Positions 7,368-15,463 of a stretch of 64,000 nt of DNA are shown in pieces; the first letter of the stretch is position 1; each line of letters starts with the position of its first letter. The position numbers and the translations under genes are program-made. The notes under the pieces were generated by a model. That model worked only from the letters and a program-made list of their open reading frames with translations, was not told the DNA's origin and did no database searches. The DNA comes from Iocasia fonsfrigidae. GTDB lineage: Bacteria; Bacillota; Halanaerobiia; Halanaerobiales; DTU029. The stretch covers positions 1,096,137-1,160,136 of the forward strand of contig NZ_CP046640.1 of assembly GCF_017751145.1 (NCBI RefSeq). The letters run 5' to 3'.

Positions 7368-8639
7368 ATGAGTCTTAAAGAGAGAGAAATAGGAGATTAT
7401 ATTAATATTTTAAAAGAAGAACTTATACCAGCATTAGGATGTACAGAGCCAATTGCTATTGCTTATGCTGCTGCTAAAGCAAGGGAAGTTTTAAACCAAG
7501 AGCCTATAGAGGTTGAAGTCAAGTGTAGTGGAAATATTTTCAAAAATGTTAAAGGAGTAATTGTTCCAAATTCAGGCAATCTCAAAGGAATTAAGGCTGC
7601 TGCGGTAATCGGGGTAATTGGTGGAAAAGCGGAAAAAAAATTAGAAGTACTAAGTAATGTAGCCGAAGAAGATATAAAAGAAACAAAAAGGTTACTCAAA
7701 ACAAACTACTGTTCAGTAAAGTTGTTAAAAAGTAAAGCTGATTTGCATATTATTGTATCTGTAAGGTCAAAGACTGATACAGCATTAGTTGAGCTTATCG
7801 AAACCCATACAAATATTATTAAGATAAAAAATAATGGTAAAATAATTTTTAACAAACCATTTATCAAAAAGAATAATAATAACAGTATAGAATGTTCACC
7901 ATTAACAGTAAAGAAAATAATACAATTTGCTGATACTGTTTCTATTAAAGAGGTGGAGAAGATTATTGAAAGACAAATAGATTTAAACAGTAAAATTTCT
8001 AAAGCGGGACTTACTAATAAATATGGAATGAATATTGGCTTAAATCTAATAAAGTATAGAGGAGATAATATCAAAACAAGAGCCAAAGCCTTTGCAGCCG
8101 CCGGGTCAGATGCTCGAATGAATGGCTGTCTTCTACCAGCTGTTATTAATTCTGGCAGTGGTAATCAAGGTATTACTACTTCTTTACCAGTTATAGAATA
8201 TGCGAAATATTTAAAAGTTGAAAAAGAAGTTTTAATACGAGCTTTAATAATTAGTAATCTTATTGCAATACATATAAAAGAAAAAATCGGTAGATTATCC
8301 GCTTTTTGTGGTGCTGTTAGTGCTGCATGTGGAAGTGGGGCAGCTATCACCTATTTATACAATGGAACATATGAACAAATATCTTCTACAATAATAAATA
8401 CATTAGGAAATGTTTCAGGGATAATTTGTGATGGTGCAAAACCTTCATGTGCTGCTAAGATTGCTTCAGCTGTTGATGCTGCCATAATGGCTCATGATTT
8501 GACAATGTCTAATCAAACTATTCAAGTAGGTGATGGAATCATTCAGAATGATATTGAAAAAACAATTGATGTTATAGGTCATATAGGGGGAAATGGCATG
8601 AAAAAGACGGATGAAACAATCTTAGAAGCTATGTTGTAA
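7368..8639 (+). CDS. L-cysteine desulfidase (CdsB/CyuA family)
   Basis: 423 residues of the L-cysteine desulfidase/UPF0597 family, related to iron-sulfur serine dehydratases. The cysteine motifs expected to hold the [4Fe-4S] cluster and active site are present: ALGCTEP (C25), FCGAVSAACGSGAA and ICDGAKPSCAAK. The family reaction is cysteine to pyruvate, ammonia and sulfide, and the cluster makes it oxygen-sensitive. It is the last gene of the UroD/ABC operon, 44 bp after the GntR gene with a GGGGAGGG site. A close variant acting on another amino- or thiol-acid is possible. Confidence 0.82.
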   Translation: MSLKEREIGDYINILKEELIPALGCTEPIAIAYAAAKAREVLNQEPIEVEVKCSGNIFKNVKGVIVPNSGNLKGIKAAAVIGVIGGKAEKKLEVLSNVAEEDIKETKRLLKTNYCSVKLLKSKADLHIIVSVRSKTDTALVELIETHTNIIKIKNNGKIIFNKPFIKKNNNNSIECSPLTVKKIIQFADTVSIKEVEKIIERQIDLNSKISKAGLTNKYGMNIGLNLIKYRGDNIKTRAKAFAAAGSDARMNGCLLPAVINSGSGNQGITTSLPVIEYAKYLKVEKEVLIRALIISNLIAIHIKEKIGRLSAFCGAVSAACGSGAAITYLYNGTYEQISSTIINTLGNVSGIICDGAKPSCAAKIASAVDAAIMAHDLTMSNQTIQVGDGIIQNDIEKTIDVIGHIGGNGMKKTDETILEAML

Positions 8640-8679
8640 ACCTCACCAAAGTTTGACAAGAACCTTAGATAAATTCAAC

Positions 8680-8708
8680 TTGACAGTTCGTTCTGATGGT
8701 GGTATATT
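8680..8708 (+). promoter_or_regulatory. Candidate promoter in the 8640-8889 gap
   Basis: TTGACA (8680-8685), 17 bp, TATATT (8703-8708). It could serve the membrane protein at 8890. The same bases also read as a short peptide-like stretch (LTVRSDGGILNNS), so the match may instead be a gene remnant. Confidence 0.35.
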
Positions 8709-8889
8709 AAATAACAGTTTAATATTATTGTGTGGCTTAGGTACTGAAGTATGAAATTAAAGCTGAATTTTTGAGGAGATGTTTTCTTGAATATCTCATC
8801 ATTGCTTCATTAGTCAAGCTTAATCATTTAAAATCAATGGTAATAAAATAGCTATTTATAAATATTATTATGTTAAAGCTGGTGTTGTT

Positions 8890-9498
8890 ATGAATGGTTC
8901 TTACATAAAAAAGCGAATTGTCGAGTTTTTTGGTATTTTGTTGTTTGTTACTGTAATCTTGCAAGTCTTTTTTATAGACCTCCTTGTTTTAAAAAATTTT
9001 ATTACGGAAAATTCCCTTACTGAAATTGCTCAAGAATTAATTTTGGGCATAATTATAAGCCTATTTATTTATATTGCTTGGCTATGCCCCAAATTAAAAT
9101 ATGGTATGCTCGTCATAGCGGGTTTTTTTGCCTGTTTGTTAATTAGGGAAATGGATTTTCTAACCGATAAAATCTCCATTTCGTGGTTTTATTTTGTACT
9201 TGCCGTTGTTTTAGGTTGCCTTTTTTTAGCTATTAAATATTATGAAAGTGTTATATACGGATTAAATGACTTTTGTAAGAGTGATAGTTATTATATTATG
9301 GTTTGCGGCCTGATATTGATTTTTAGTTTTGCCAGACTGATGGGCATGAAAATACTATGGCGTAATTTATTAGGTACAGCATATGTCCGGGTAGTGAAAA
9401 ATGCGGTAGAAGAAGGAAGTGAATTAGTAGGCTATTTACTTTGTCTGGTTTCTGCTAGTAAATACACAGGTTCTGTTTTGCGAAAGCATGGATCTTGA
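8890..9498 (+). CDS. Membrane protein of unknown function
   Basis: 202 residues with about five to six hydrophobic segments, a short basic N-terminus (KKR) and a conserved-looking cytosolic stretch NAVEEGSELVGYLLCL near the end. No catalytic motif is recognised. The ribosome site before the ATG is weak. It stands alone between the desulfidase operon and a broken RhiA-like gene on the other strand, so context gives no clue. Confidence 0.6.
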   Translation: MNGSYIKKRIVEFFGILLFVTVILQVFFIDLLVLKNFITENSLTEIAQELILGIIISLFIYIAWLCPKLKYGMLVIAGFFACLLIREMDFLTDKISISWFYFVLAVVLGCLFLAIKYYESVIYGLNDFCKSDSYYIMVCGLILIFSFARLMGMKILWRNLLGTAYVRVVKNAVEEGSELVGYLLCLVSASKYTGSVLRKHGS

Positions 9499-9526
9499 AC
9501 TAAAGTTGATTATCACGACGACTGAA

Positions 9527-10059
9527 CTAGTTATCATCCAAAATACTTCCAAAACCTGACATACCTATACCAACAGAAGCCTCTTCACCTGGGATTAATC
9601 CACTTTCTTCTATAATTAACTCCCCGGAGTGTATTGAATCAGTAACTTGATTTTTAAATAAGTAACTATATTTATTTTTATCCAGCTCTATTTTTTATTA
9701 TTTGCTTTAATATCTGTATCCACAATTTGTGTTGCTTTAAAAATGACTTCTGGCTTTAAATCCCCTTCTTCTGACCATACAAAATTATAATTAACATTCC
9801 AGCCGAATTCCACTTCAGTGTTTGGATTAGATCCCTTTGTGAACCAGGCAAGCCTCATAGCACCCATTTCTTCTAAATCAGGTTGTTTTTGATAAACAGC
9901 TAGATCACCTTTAAATGTTCCTTCATTTTTTACGGTCAATTTGTATTCTTTAAAAAAAAGAGTTAATAGCATCTGGATTATCAGCAGGATTTGTTACTCC
10001 ACTTTTCCTGAGTTTTTCTATACTTATTATAACAATATTAAAATCGTCAATTTTCCCAT
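9527..10059 (-). pseudogene. RhiA-like protein, two frameshifts
   Basis: Three pieces on the minus strand join into one protein. The N-terminal piece (ATG at 10059) contains SGVTNPADNPDAINSFF. The middle piece (9972-9688) has YKLTVKNEGTFKGDLAVYQ, LAWFTKG, FVWSEEGDLKP. The C-terminal piece ends EASVGIGMSGFG (stop at 9527-9529). The order and motifs match the RhiA family first known from rhizobia, as I remember it. Piece 1 to 2 needs one T removed from a T8 run; piece 2 to 3 needs one A added to an A6 run. It is either a recent pseudogene, a phase-variable gene, or a pair of homopolymer sequencing errors. Function of RhiA is not established. Confidence 0.65.
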
Positions 10060-10198
10060 TGATTGTTCAAATAGCTAACATGTTAGTCGCATTAGTATTA
10101 ATGGGTTATGGAATAATGAGAATTATAAAAATAATAAGGATAAAATCTTAAGATTCAGATGATTATTCTTTAATTTTACAACTTTTCAACCCTAACCC

Positions 10199-10213
10199 CT
10201 TATACCATATAAG
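10199..10213. promoter_or_regulatory. Small palindrome upstream of the flavodoxin gene
   Basis: CTTATA-CCA-TATAAG about 90 bp before the flavodoxin start; a possible operator, with no other support. Confidence 0.25.
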
Positions 10214-10303
10214 TAATGAGGTTCAGATATTTTTATTAAGCAGGTGGAAATTAAGATAAGTAGAACTATATTATCTAAAATAAAATTAGGAGGTAGAAAA
10301 ATC

Positions 10304-10777
10304 ATGAAAAATCTTGTTTTATACTATTCATTAAATGGTAATACTGATTTTGTAGCTAAAAAATTGGCAGAAAAACTAGATGCAGATATTGTTATGCTCG
10401 AGCCTATTAAAGGTTATCCTAAAGGATTTGTGAAATATATTATAGGTGGTTTTCAGTCATTATTTAAAATTAAAGTAGCTATTCAACCTATAGAAGTAAA
10501 TTTAGCAGATTATGATCAAATAGTAATTGGTTCCCCTGTCTGGGCTAGTAGTATGACCCCACCTATCAGGAGTTTGCTGACGGATAATCAAATTGAGGGT
10601 AAAAATGTTGTATTATTTTGCACATATCAGGGCCAGGCTGGTAAAGTTTTTGATCATATAGAAGAATTAATAGGGAAAAATAATATTATTGATAGACTTG
10701 AATTTAAAAATCCATTAAAAAAGAGGGAAACTACAATTAAAAATATAGAGAACTGGACAGTTAATACGACAGGATAA
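10304..10777 (+). CDS. Flavodoxin family protein
   Basis: 157 residues. The N-terminal YYSLNGNTDFVAKKLAEKL is the FMN phosphate-binding loop, IVIGSPVWASSMTPPI is the second flavin loop, and FCTYQGQAGKVF the third. It should bind FMN and carry electrons in the cytosol. The frame is open from 10244, but AGGAGGT at 10289 fits only the ATG at 10304. It is monocistronic; the redox partner is unknown. Confidence 0.85.
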   Translation: MKNLVLYYSLNGNTDFVAKKLAEKLDADIVMLEPIKGYPKGFVKYIIGGFQSLFKIKVAIQPIEVNLADYDQIVIGSPVWASSMTPPIRSLLTDNQIEGKNVVLFCTYQGQAGKVFDHIEELIGKNNIIDRLEFKNPLKKRETTIKNIENWTVNTTG

Positions 10778-10943
10778 TATGCTTAAACTTGCAGAGATGA
10801 TATTAGTAAGTTAAATATCTTAATTGCACCTTATAACTATATATGGTAATGTAAAAAAGAGATGTTTCATTAAGTAATAGTTAGAATCTATATAGAGTCT
10901 TCTTACCAATACTTATTCATATTAAAAAAAGGAGGAAAACCAA

Positions 10944-11789
10944 ATGAAAATGGAAGAAAGGGCATCAGAAACAGCAATGATAACGGCCTCCCTGCGGGCT
11001 TTATCAAATTATGAGGAAGAAGAAAGGATTAGGAGTAATGATAATATTGCAGAATGTTTTTTACCTGAAGAAAGAAAAACAGTTTTGAAAGAAAAGAGAG
11101 AAAGGGAAAAGATAAAAGCACAAATTCCAAAAGGCCTTTATGAATATGTGATTTCAAGAACTAAATATATAGACAGAGTTCTTCTTGATGCTGTAAAAAA
11201 TGATACTGTTCAAGTGGTGTTTCTAGGTGCGGGATATGATAGTAGAGCATATAGATTAAATGCTTTACTCCGAAATACAAAAATATTTGAAGTTGATGCT
11301 AAACCAACACAGGAATATAAGATTTCGCTGCTGCATAAGTTCGGAATCGAGATAAGCAAGAACATAAGATATGTGGCAGTAAATTTTGAAAAAGACGAAT
11401 TATTTAAAAAGATTTATGAGAGTGGCTATGATGCTCAAGAAAAGACATTATTTATTTGGGAGGGTGTTACGTTCTATCTGTCTGAAAGGACAGTGATAAA
11501 AACGATGAAAAAGATTAGAGAGAATACGATTATAGGGAGCAGAGTCTGCTTTGACTTTCAAACAATAAGCAGCGAAAGTGACTTAATAAACACAGGAATC
11601 AAGGAAGAGGAAATAAAATTTGGGATAGAGACTGATAAAATTGAATCATTTGTCTCTGAGAATGGCTATGCTATTGTTGAACACATCAATTCAACTGATA
11701 TGGAGAAAGAGTTTTTGACATTGGAGAATGGCAATTTGTTTGGGAAGATTATGCCGATAATGAATTTTCTCTTGATTGAACTCAAATGA
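10944..11789 (+). CDS. LCM-family SAM-dependent methyltransferase
   Basis: 281 residues matching the leucine carboxyl methyltransferase-like family: TASLRA near the N-terminus, SAM-binding VVFLGAGYDSRAYRL (about residues 91-105), the acidic EVDAKPTQEYK, and the LFIWEGVTFYLSE motif. Family members methylate carboxyl or hydroxyl groups of small molecules or peptides; the substrate here is unknown. Strong GGAGGAAAACC site before the ATG. Monocistronic. Confidence 0.8.
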   Translation: MKMEERASETAMITASLRALSNYEEEERIRSNDNIAECFLPEERKTVLKEKREREKIKAQIPKGLYEYVISRTKYIDRVLLDAVKNDTVQVVFLGAGYDSRAYRLNALLRNTKIFEVDAKPTQEYKISLLHKFGIEISKNIRYVAVNFEKDELFKKIYESGYDAQEKTLFIWEGVTFYLSERTVIKTMKKIRENTIIGSRVCFDFQTISSESDLINTGIKEEEIKFGIETDKIESFVSENGYAIVEHINSTDMEKEFLTLENGNLFGKIMPIMNFLLIELK

Positions 11790-11867
11790 TTTTGTCCTTA
11801 CAGGATACACAATTCTTATATTTCAAGCACTTTTATAGGAATTAAATAATATTAGGGGATGGTCGAT

Positions 11868-12062
11868 ATGATTAAACGCATTGTTGTGACATTTATAATC
11901 TTGTTAGTATTAACGACAGCAGTGACGGCTCAGTTTGATAAGGAAAAAGAAGTATTGTTTAAATTATTTAATACAGAGGAAAATAAAGTGGAAATACTAT
12001 TTGATAAGTCCTTTTTAAATCAGGTATCCGCTAATCAGCTTATTGGGATATTGAAGCAGTAG
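11868..12062 (+). CDS. Short exported protein, possibly truncated
   Basis: 64 residues: a signal-like N-terminus (KR then a hydrophobic core ending TAVTAQ) and a short tail, LFNTEENKVEILFDKSFLNQVSANQL, resembling the N-terminal domain that precedes some beta-lactamase-like serine hydrolases. The catalytic domain is missing, so this may be the stump of a longer gene. An overlapping frame continues briefly past the stop. The start at 11868 is preferred over 11859, because TAGGGG abuts the latter. Confidence 0.4.
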   Translation: MIKRIVVTFIILLVLTTAVTAQFDKEKEVLFKLFNTEENKVEILFDKSFLNQVSANQLIGILKQ

Positions 12063-12106
12063 AGGAACTTGTTAAATTAATATATATATGTTAAACTTAA
12101 AGGGCA

Positions 12107-12148
12107 CTGTTCGAAAACAGGGGATATTTAGCTGAAATTTTCGAACAG
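12107..12148. repeat. 11-bp inverted repeat
   Basis: CTGTTCGAAAA (12107-12117) and its exact complement (12138-12148) with a 20-nt loop. It lies in the 316-bp gap before the ABC-F gene. There is only a short T run after it, so it may be a small mobile-element remnant or a weak terminator. Confidence 0.5.
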
Positions 12149-12303
12149 ACTTTTAAATGAGAAATTTAAGAAAGGGTGAAATTTACTTAAAATCATGCGT
12201 ATCAGTACTTTAACCATTCAGTAACTTAAAATTATTTAATTAGGTTGGTTAGAGTATTGAAACTATATATTTCCATATATTTACAAATAATAAACTATTG
12301 GTG

Positions 12304-12378
12304 ATCTCTGCTTTCTGGTCAGTATTCTAACCAACCAGTATATCCTGGTGTGAATACGGCTAAAAAGGAGAGATTTTT
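12304..12378 (+). repeat. Leader-like repeat, copy 1 (before ABC-F gene)
   Basis: 75 bp ending in the ABC-F ribosome site. It aligns without gaps to 45598-45672 (about three quarters identical), and its last third also to 46878-46920. The conserved core reads TGAATACGGCT then GGAGAGATTTTT. Only this copy precedes a gene. Confidence 0.7.
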
Positions 12379-14046
12379 ATGTTATTAATAGAAACTAAAG
12401 AAGTGAATAAATGGATAGGTGCCAGACAATTATTAAAGGATATATCTTTTAACATATATCAAGGAGATAAAGTTGGTTTTGTTGGACGTAATGGAACAGG
12501 GAAATCGACCTTATTAAAAATAATTAGTGGTCAGGATAAGGAGTATCAAGGTCAGATTATTATAAATACCAGGGTGGGTTATCTACCCCAGTATTATAAT
12601 TACCCGGCAGCTCAGACTGTGGAAGAGTTTTTCACAGAGGTAAGCTATGATTACGGTAGTTTTCTCCGTTTGATGAAAGAGTTTGGCTTTGAAACAGATT
12701 TTCTGGACCGGCAGATTGGAAATTGTAGTGGTGGTGAACAGACTAAACTCCAGTTAATAAGGTTGTTAATTAAAGAACCGGCCTTATTAATACTCGATGA
12801 ACCTACCAATCACCTGGATATTGAGGCCAGGGACTGGTTAGCTAATTTCTTAAATAAATTCAAGGGTGGAATAATACTGGTCTCCCATGATAGGTATTTT
12901 CTGGATCAGGTAGTAAAAGAAGTCTGGGAATTAGAAGACGCGGAACTTAAAGAATATACAGGTAATTATAGTGATTACCAGAAACAGAGGGAAGTAGAAC
13001 TGGAAAGGGAAAAAAGAGAATATCAAAAATATCAGGCAGAGAAAAAAAGTTTAAAAGCGGCAATACAAAAACAGCAGCAGTTTGTTAATAAGGGTGATAA
13101 GGGAAGGAAAAAGACAGATTCTTTTGCGAAAATGTTAAAAGGAATAGATAAGAAAAGGGCAGGTCGTATGGCCCAAAAAACTAAGAGTTTAAAAATGCAG
13201 CTGGAACAACTCGATAAAAAAGAAAAACCATTTGAATATAAAGAAATAAATCCTGAGTTTGAGAATAGAGAATTACACAGTCAAATTATGATTCAGGGTA
13301 AAGGGGTAGGCAAAAGTTTTCAATCAGAACCGGTCTTTAAGGACCTGAATTTTACTATCTCCAGAGGGAGTAAAATTGCTCTCTTAGGTAAAAATGGTAT
13401 CGGAAAGACTATATTGTTAAAATTGATTCTCGGTCAGCAAAAACCTACTACTGGTGAGATATTTCGAACCGGTGCTTTAGAAATAGGGTATTTTTCACAA
13501 AAAATGGCCGATCTCCATGGTCAAGATACAGTTCTAAAAGAATTACAGGAGAAACTACCTGATAGGTCAGAGGAGCTAATTAGGACATTTCTGGGTTCCA
13601 TGCTTTTTAAAGGTGAAGATGTTTTTAAGAAAATAGGTGATCTCAGTATTGGAGAAAGGGTCAGGGTAGCTTTTACAATTCTATTACTGAGTAAAGCTAA
13701 TTTTTTACTTCTTGATGAACCTTTAAATCACCTTGATATAGTCTCCCGGGAAAGGATAGAAGCAGCACTTAAGGAATACCCGGGCTCTTTCCTGATTGTC
13801 ACTCATGATAGGTATTTTGCCAGAAAGATTGCAAATGAAATCTGGGAATTAAGTAATAATGGCCTGGAATGTTTTCAGGGGAACTACAATGATTTTCTTA
13901 AATATAAACAAGGAGAGTTTAAAGTTGGCCTGGAATTAGAAGATGAATTAATAAAAATGAAAAGGGCAGAATTGATAGCCCGGCTTGAACAAGCCAGAGA
14001 TGCAGAGGAGATTGCCAGAATAGAAAGCCAGCTAGAGCAGCTTTAA
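12379..14046 (+). CDS. ABC-F family ATPase (possible ribosome-protection type)
   Basis: 555 residues with two ATPase domains and no membrane segments. Domain 1: Walker A GRNGTGKST, signature CSGGEQ, Walker B LLILDEPTNHLD. A charged coiled linker follows (about residues 200-290). Domain 2: GKNGIGKT, LSIGERVRV, LLLDEPLNHLD. A short coiled tail ends in IESQLEQL. ABC-F proteins act on ribosomes, some giving resistance to drugs that bind the large subunit, others helping translation. The 300-bp upstream leader may mediate drug-sensed attenuation, but I cannot show that. The Walker A of domain 2 has T then I in place of the usual S/T-T. Confidence 0.9.
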   Translation: MLLIETKEVNKWIGARQLLKDISFNIYQGDKVGFVGRNGTGKSTLLKIISGQDKEYQGQIIINTRVGYLPQYYNYPAAQTVEEFFTEVSYDYGSFLRLMKEFGFETDFLDRQIGNCSGGEQTKLQLIRLLIKEPALLILDEPTNHLDIEARDWLANFLNKFKGGIILVSHDRYFLDQVVKEVWELEDAELKEYTGNYSDYQKQREVELEREKREYQKYQAEKKSLKAAIQKQQQFVNKGDKGRKKTDSFAKMLKGIDKKRAGRMAQKTKSLKMQLEQLDKKEKPFEYKEINPEFENRELHSQIMIQGKGVGKSFQSEPVFKDLNFTISRGSKIALLGKNGIGKTILLKLILGQQKPTTGEIFRTGALEIGYFSQKMADLHGQDTVLKELQEKLPDRSEELIRTFLGSMLFKGEDVFKKIGDLSIGERVRVAFTILLLSKANFLLLDEPLNHLDIVSRERIEAALKEYPGSFLIVTHDRYFARKIANEIWELSNNGLECFQGNYNDFLKYKQGEFKVGLELEDELIKMKRAELIARLEQARDAEEIARIESQLEQL

Positions 14047-14066
14047 AAGTTAATAAATTTACTACC

Positions 14067-14216
14067 ATGGCCATTGAAATGGTTACAAAGATAGGTTTAA
14101 TGATCTTGCTGCCATGTTTAATGGCTATTTTTGAACCCAGGCGGGCAGTTGAATTAATAACTGGTCTAGTAAACTACTGGATTAAGTATTATGTGTCCCT
14201 CTGTATAAACAAATAA
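14067..14216 (+). CDS. Possible 49-residue membrane peptide
   Basis: A small open frame (ATG 14067, TAA 14214) with one hydrophobic helix (IGLMILLPCLMAIF) and codon use like its neighbours. No ribosome site is visible before it. It lies in the gap between the ABC-F and DUF3231 genes. It may be a remnant. Confidence 0.22.
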   Translation: MAIEMVTKIGLMILLPCLMAIFEPRRAVELITGLVNYWIKYYVSLCINK

Positions 14217-14264
14217 TAGTATGATGATACTATTGATAAAGACTAAAAATAAGGAGAAATGATA

Positions 14265-15227
14265 ATGTTATTTAGCAAGCAGAAAAAAAGTGAGAAACAA
14301 TCTCAACTTAGTGTAGCGGAGGTTCACCGTATTTGGGCAAAAGCAAAATTAAGATATGTGACACTAAATCATATTCAATTACTTTCTAATTTTGTTCATG
14401 ATAAAGATTTTAAATTAATAATTGATAAGATATACAAAACCTTTCAAAAACAAGTAAATCAACTTGAAAAAGAACTTAATAAATATTCTATAAAAAGTCC
14501 CCAACCTAATAAGACTGGAGTATCAGCATCTGGGAACTCAGATATATTAAGGGATCAGGATGTAGCAGAGGTTGTTTATACTTTTTTACAATTTGCTGTT
14601 TCAAGATGTATGAAATCTTTTTATGATACATTATTTAATGATGAATTTAGAGAATTATTGATGAAAATTACTAAAGAAAATGTTAATCTTTTCTTTATGT
14701 TAGTAGATTATATGAAACCAAAGGGTTGGTTAGAAAATCCTCCTCTATATCCTGTAACAAAAACTAATGAAATTGTTGCAGCTAATGAAATTTGGGAGTT
14801 ATGGCATCATTTATATTTTAGATATATAAATATATATCAAACTAAAGTCTATATAAATCAGGTTGTAGACAAGGAATTTAAAATAATTCTTAATACAGGT
14901 CTAAAATTATTAAAAAAACAGGCAGGAGTAATAGAAGAAATTTTGCTCACTCATGGTGTAACATTACCTGCTAAATTTTCTGAAAACATTCCTGATTCTG
15001 AAAGTAAGAATGAATTTAGCGATGATTTCATATTTAATATTTTATTATATAATATGGAAAATACTGCGGTTGTTCATGGTTTTGCCCTGCAAGAATTGGT
15101 TATAAATGATAATTTGGAAACTTTCTTTAGAGAGCTTTTATTTGATGAAATAAATTTGTTAAATAATTTAATAAGGTATGGTAAGGTAAAAGGATGGATT
15201 CCCTTAGTTCCAGTCTATAGACCATAA
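14265..15227 (+). CDS. DUF3231 family protein (two repeats)
   Basis: 320 residues with two homologous helical halves, each ending in a similar stretch: KPKGWLENPPLYP near residue 160 and KVKGWIPLVPVY at the C-terminus. This is the pattern of DUF3231, a ferritin-like or spore-coat-like helical family of unknown role in Firmicutes. The ATG at 14259 is too close to AAGGAG; 14265 is well spaced. A 7-bp inverted repeat AATAGTA/TACTATT (14215-14234) lies just upstream. A hairpin at 15291 follows. Confidence 0.82.
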   Translation: MLFSKQKKSEKQSQLSVAEVHRIWAKAKLRYVTLNHIQLLSNFVHDKDFKLIIDKIYKTFQKQVNQLEKELNKYSIKSPQPNKTGVSASGNSDILRDQDVAEVVYTFLQFAVSRCMKSFYDTLFNDEFRELLMKITKENVNLFFMLVDYMKPKGWLENPPLYPVTKTNEIVAANEIWELWHHLYFRYINIYQTKVYINQVVDKEFKIILNTGLKLLKKQAGVIEEILLTHGVTLPAKFSENIPDSESKNEFSDDFIFNILLYNMENTAVVHGFALQELVINDNLETFFRELLFDEINLLNNLIRYGKVKGWIPLVPVYRP

Positions 15228-15290
15228 AGGAGATAATATGGACTATAGGAAATACAGATGATATCGGTTTACTACTTTACACTTAATTAT

Positions 15291-15314
15291 GGGCTATATA
15301 TCTATATATAGCCC
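15291..15314 (+). terminator. Hairpin after the DUF3231 gene
   Basis: GGGCTATATA and its complement around a 4-nt loop; the T tract after it is poor. Confidence 0.5.
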
Positions 15315-15361
15315 CGTTTATATCTATTTTGTGGTACAGCCTGGCTGCTGTTTATATTTAC

Positions 15362-15424
15362 TTGACAAACTAAAATAAAAATGGTATATTGTGTACACAT
15401 GATACCTCATAGGGGTACCAAGTA
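15362..15424 (+). promoter_or_regulatory. copA promoter with CsoR-like operator
   Basis: TTGACA (15362-15367), 17 bp, TATATT (15385-15390). At 15402-15424 lies ATACC, four bases, TAGGGGTACC, two bases, GTA, nearly identical to the copZ site at 1913-1935. Its position over the start region suits repression by CsoR, encoded just downstream of copA. Confidence 0.75.
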
Positions 15425-15463
15425 TATAATGATTTGTGATAACATATACGGAGGTGTAAGATA

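Noticed and set aside
9688-9972. Stand-alone 94-residue minus-strand gene
   Set aside because: It is the middle third of a RhiA-like protein whose ends lie in other frames on both sides.
10078-10151. Small hydrophobic peptide (23 residues, IMRIIKIIRIKS end)
   Set aside because: Looks membrane-like but has no ribosome site and overlaps the upstream edge of the RhiA-like remnant; not enough support.
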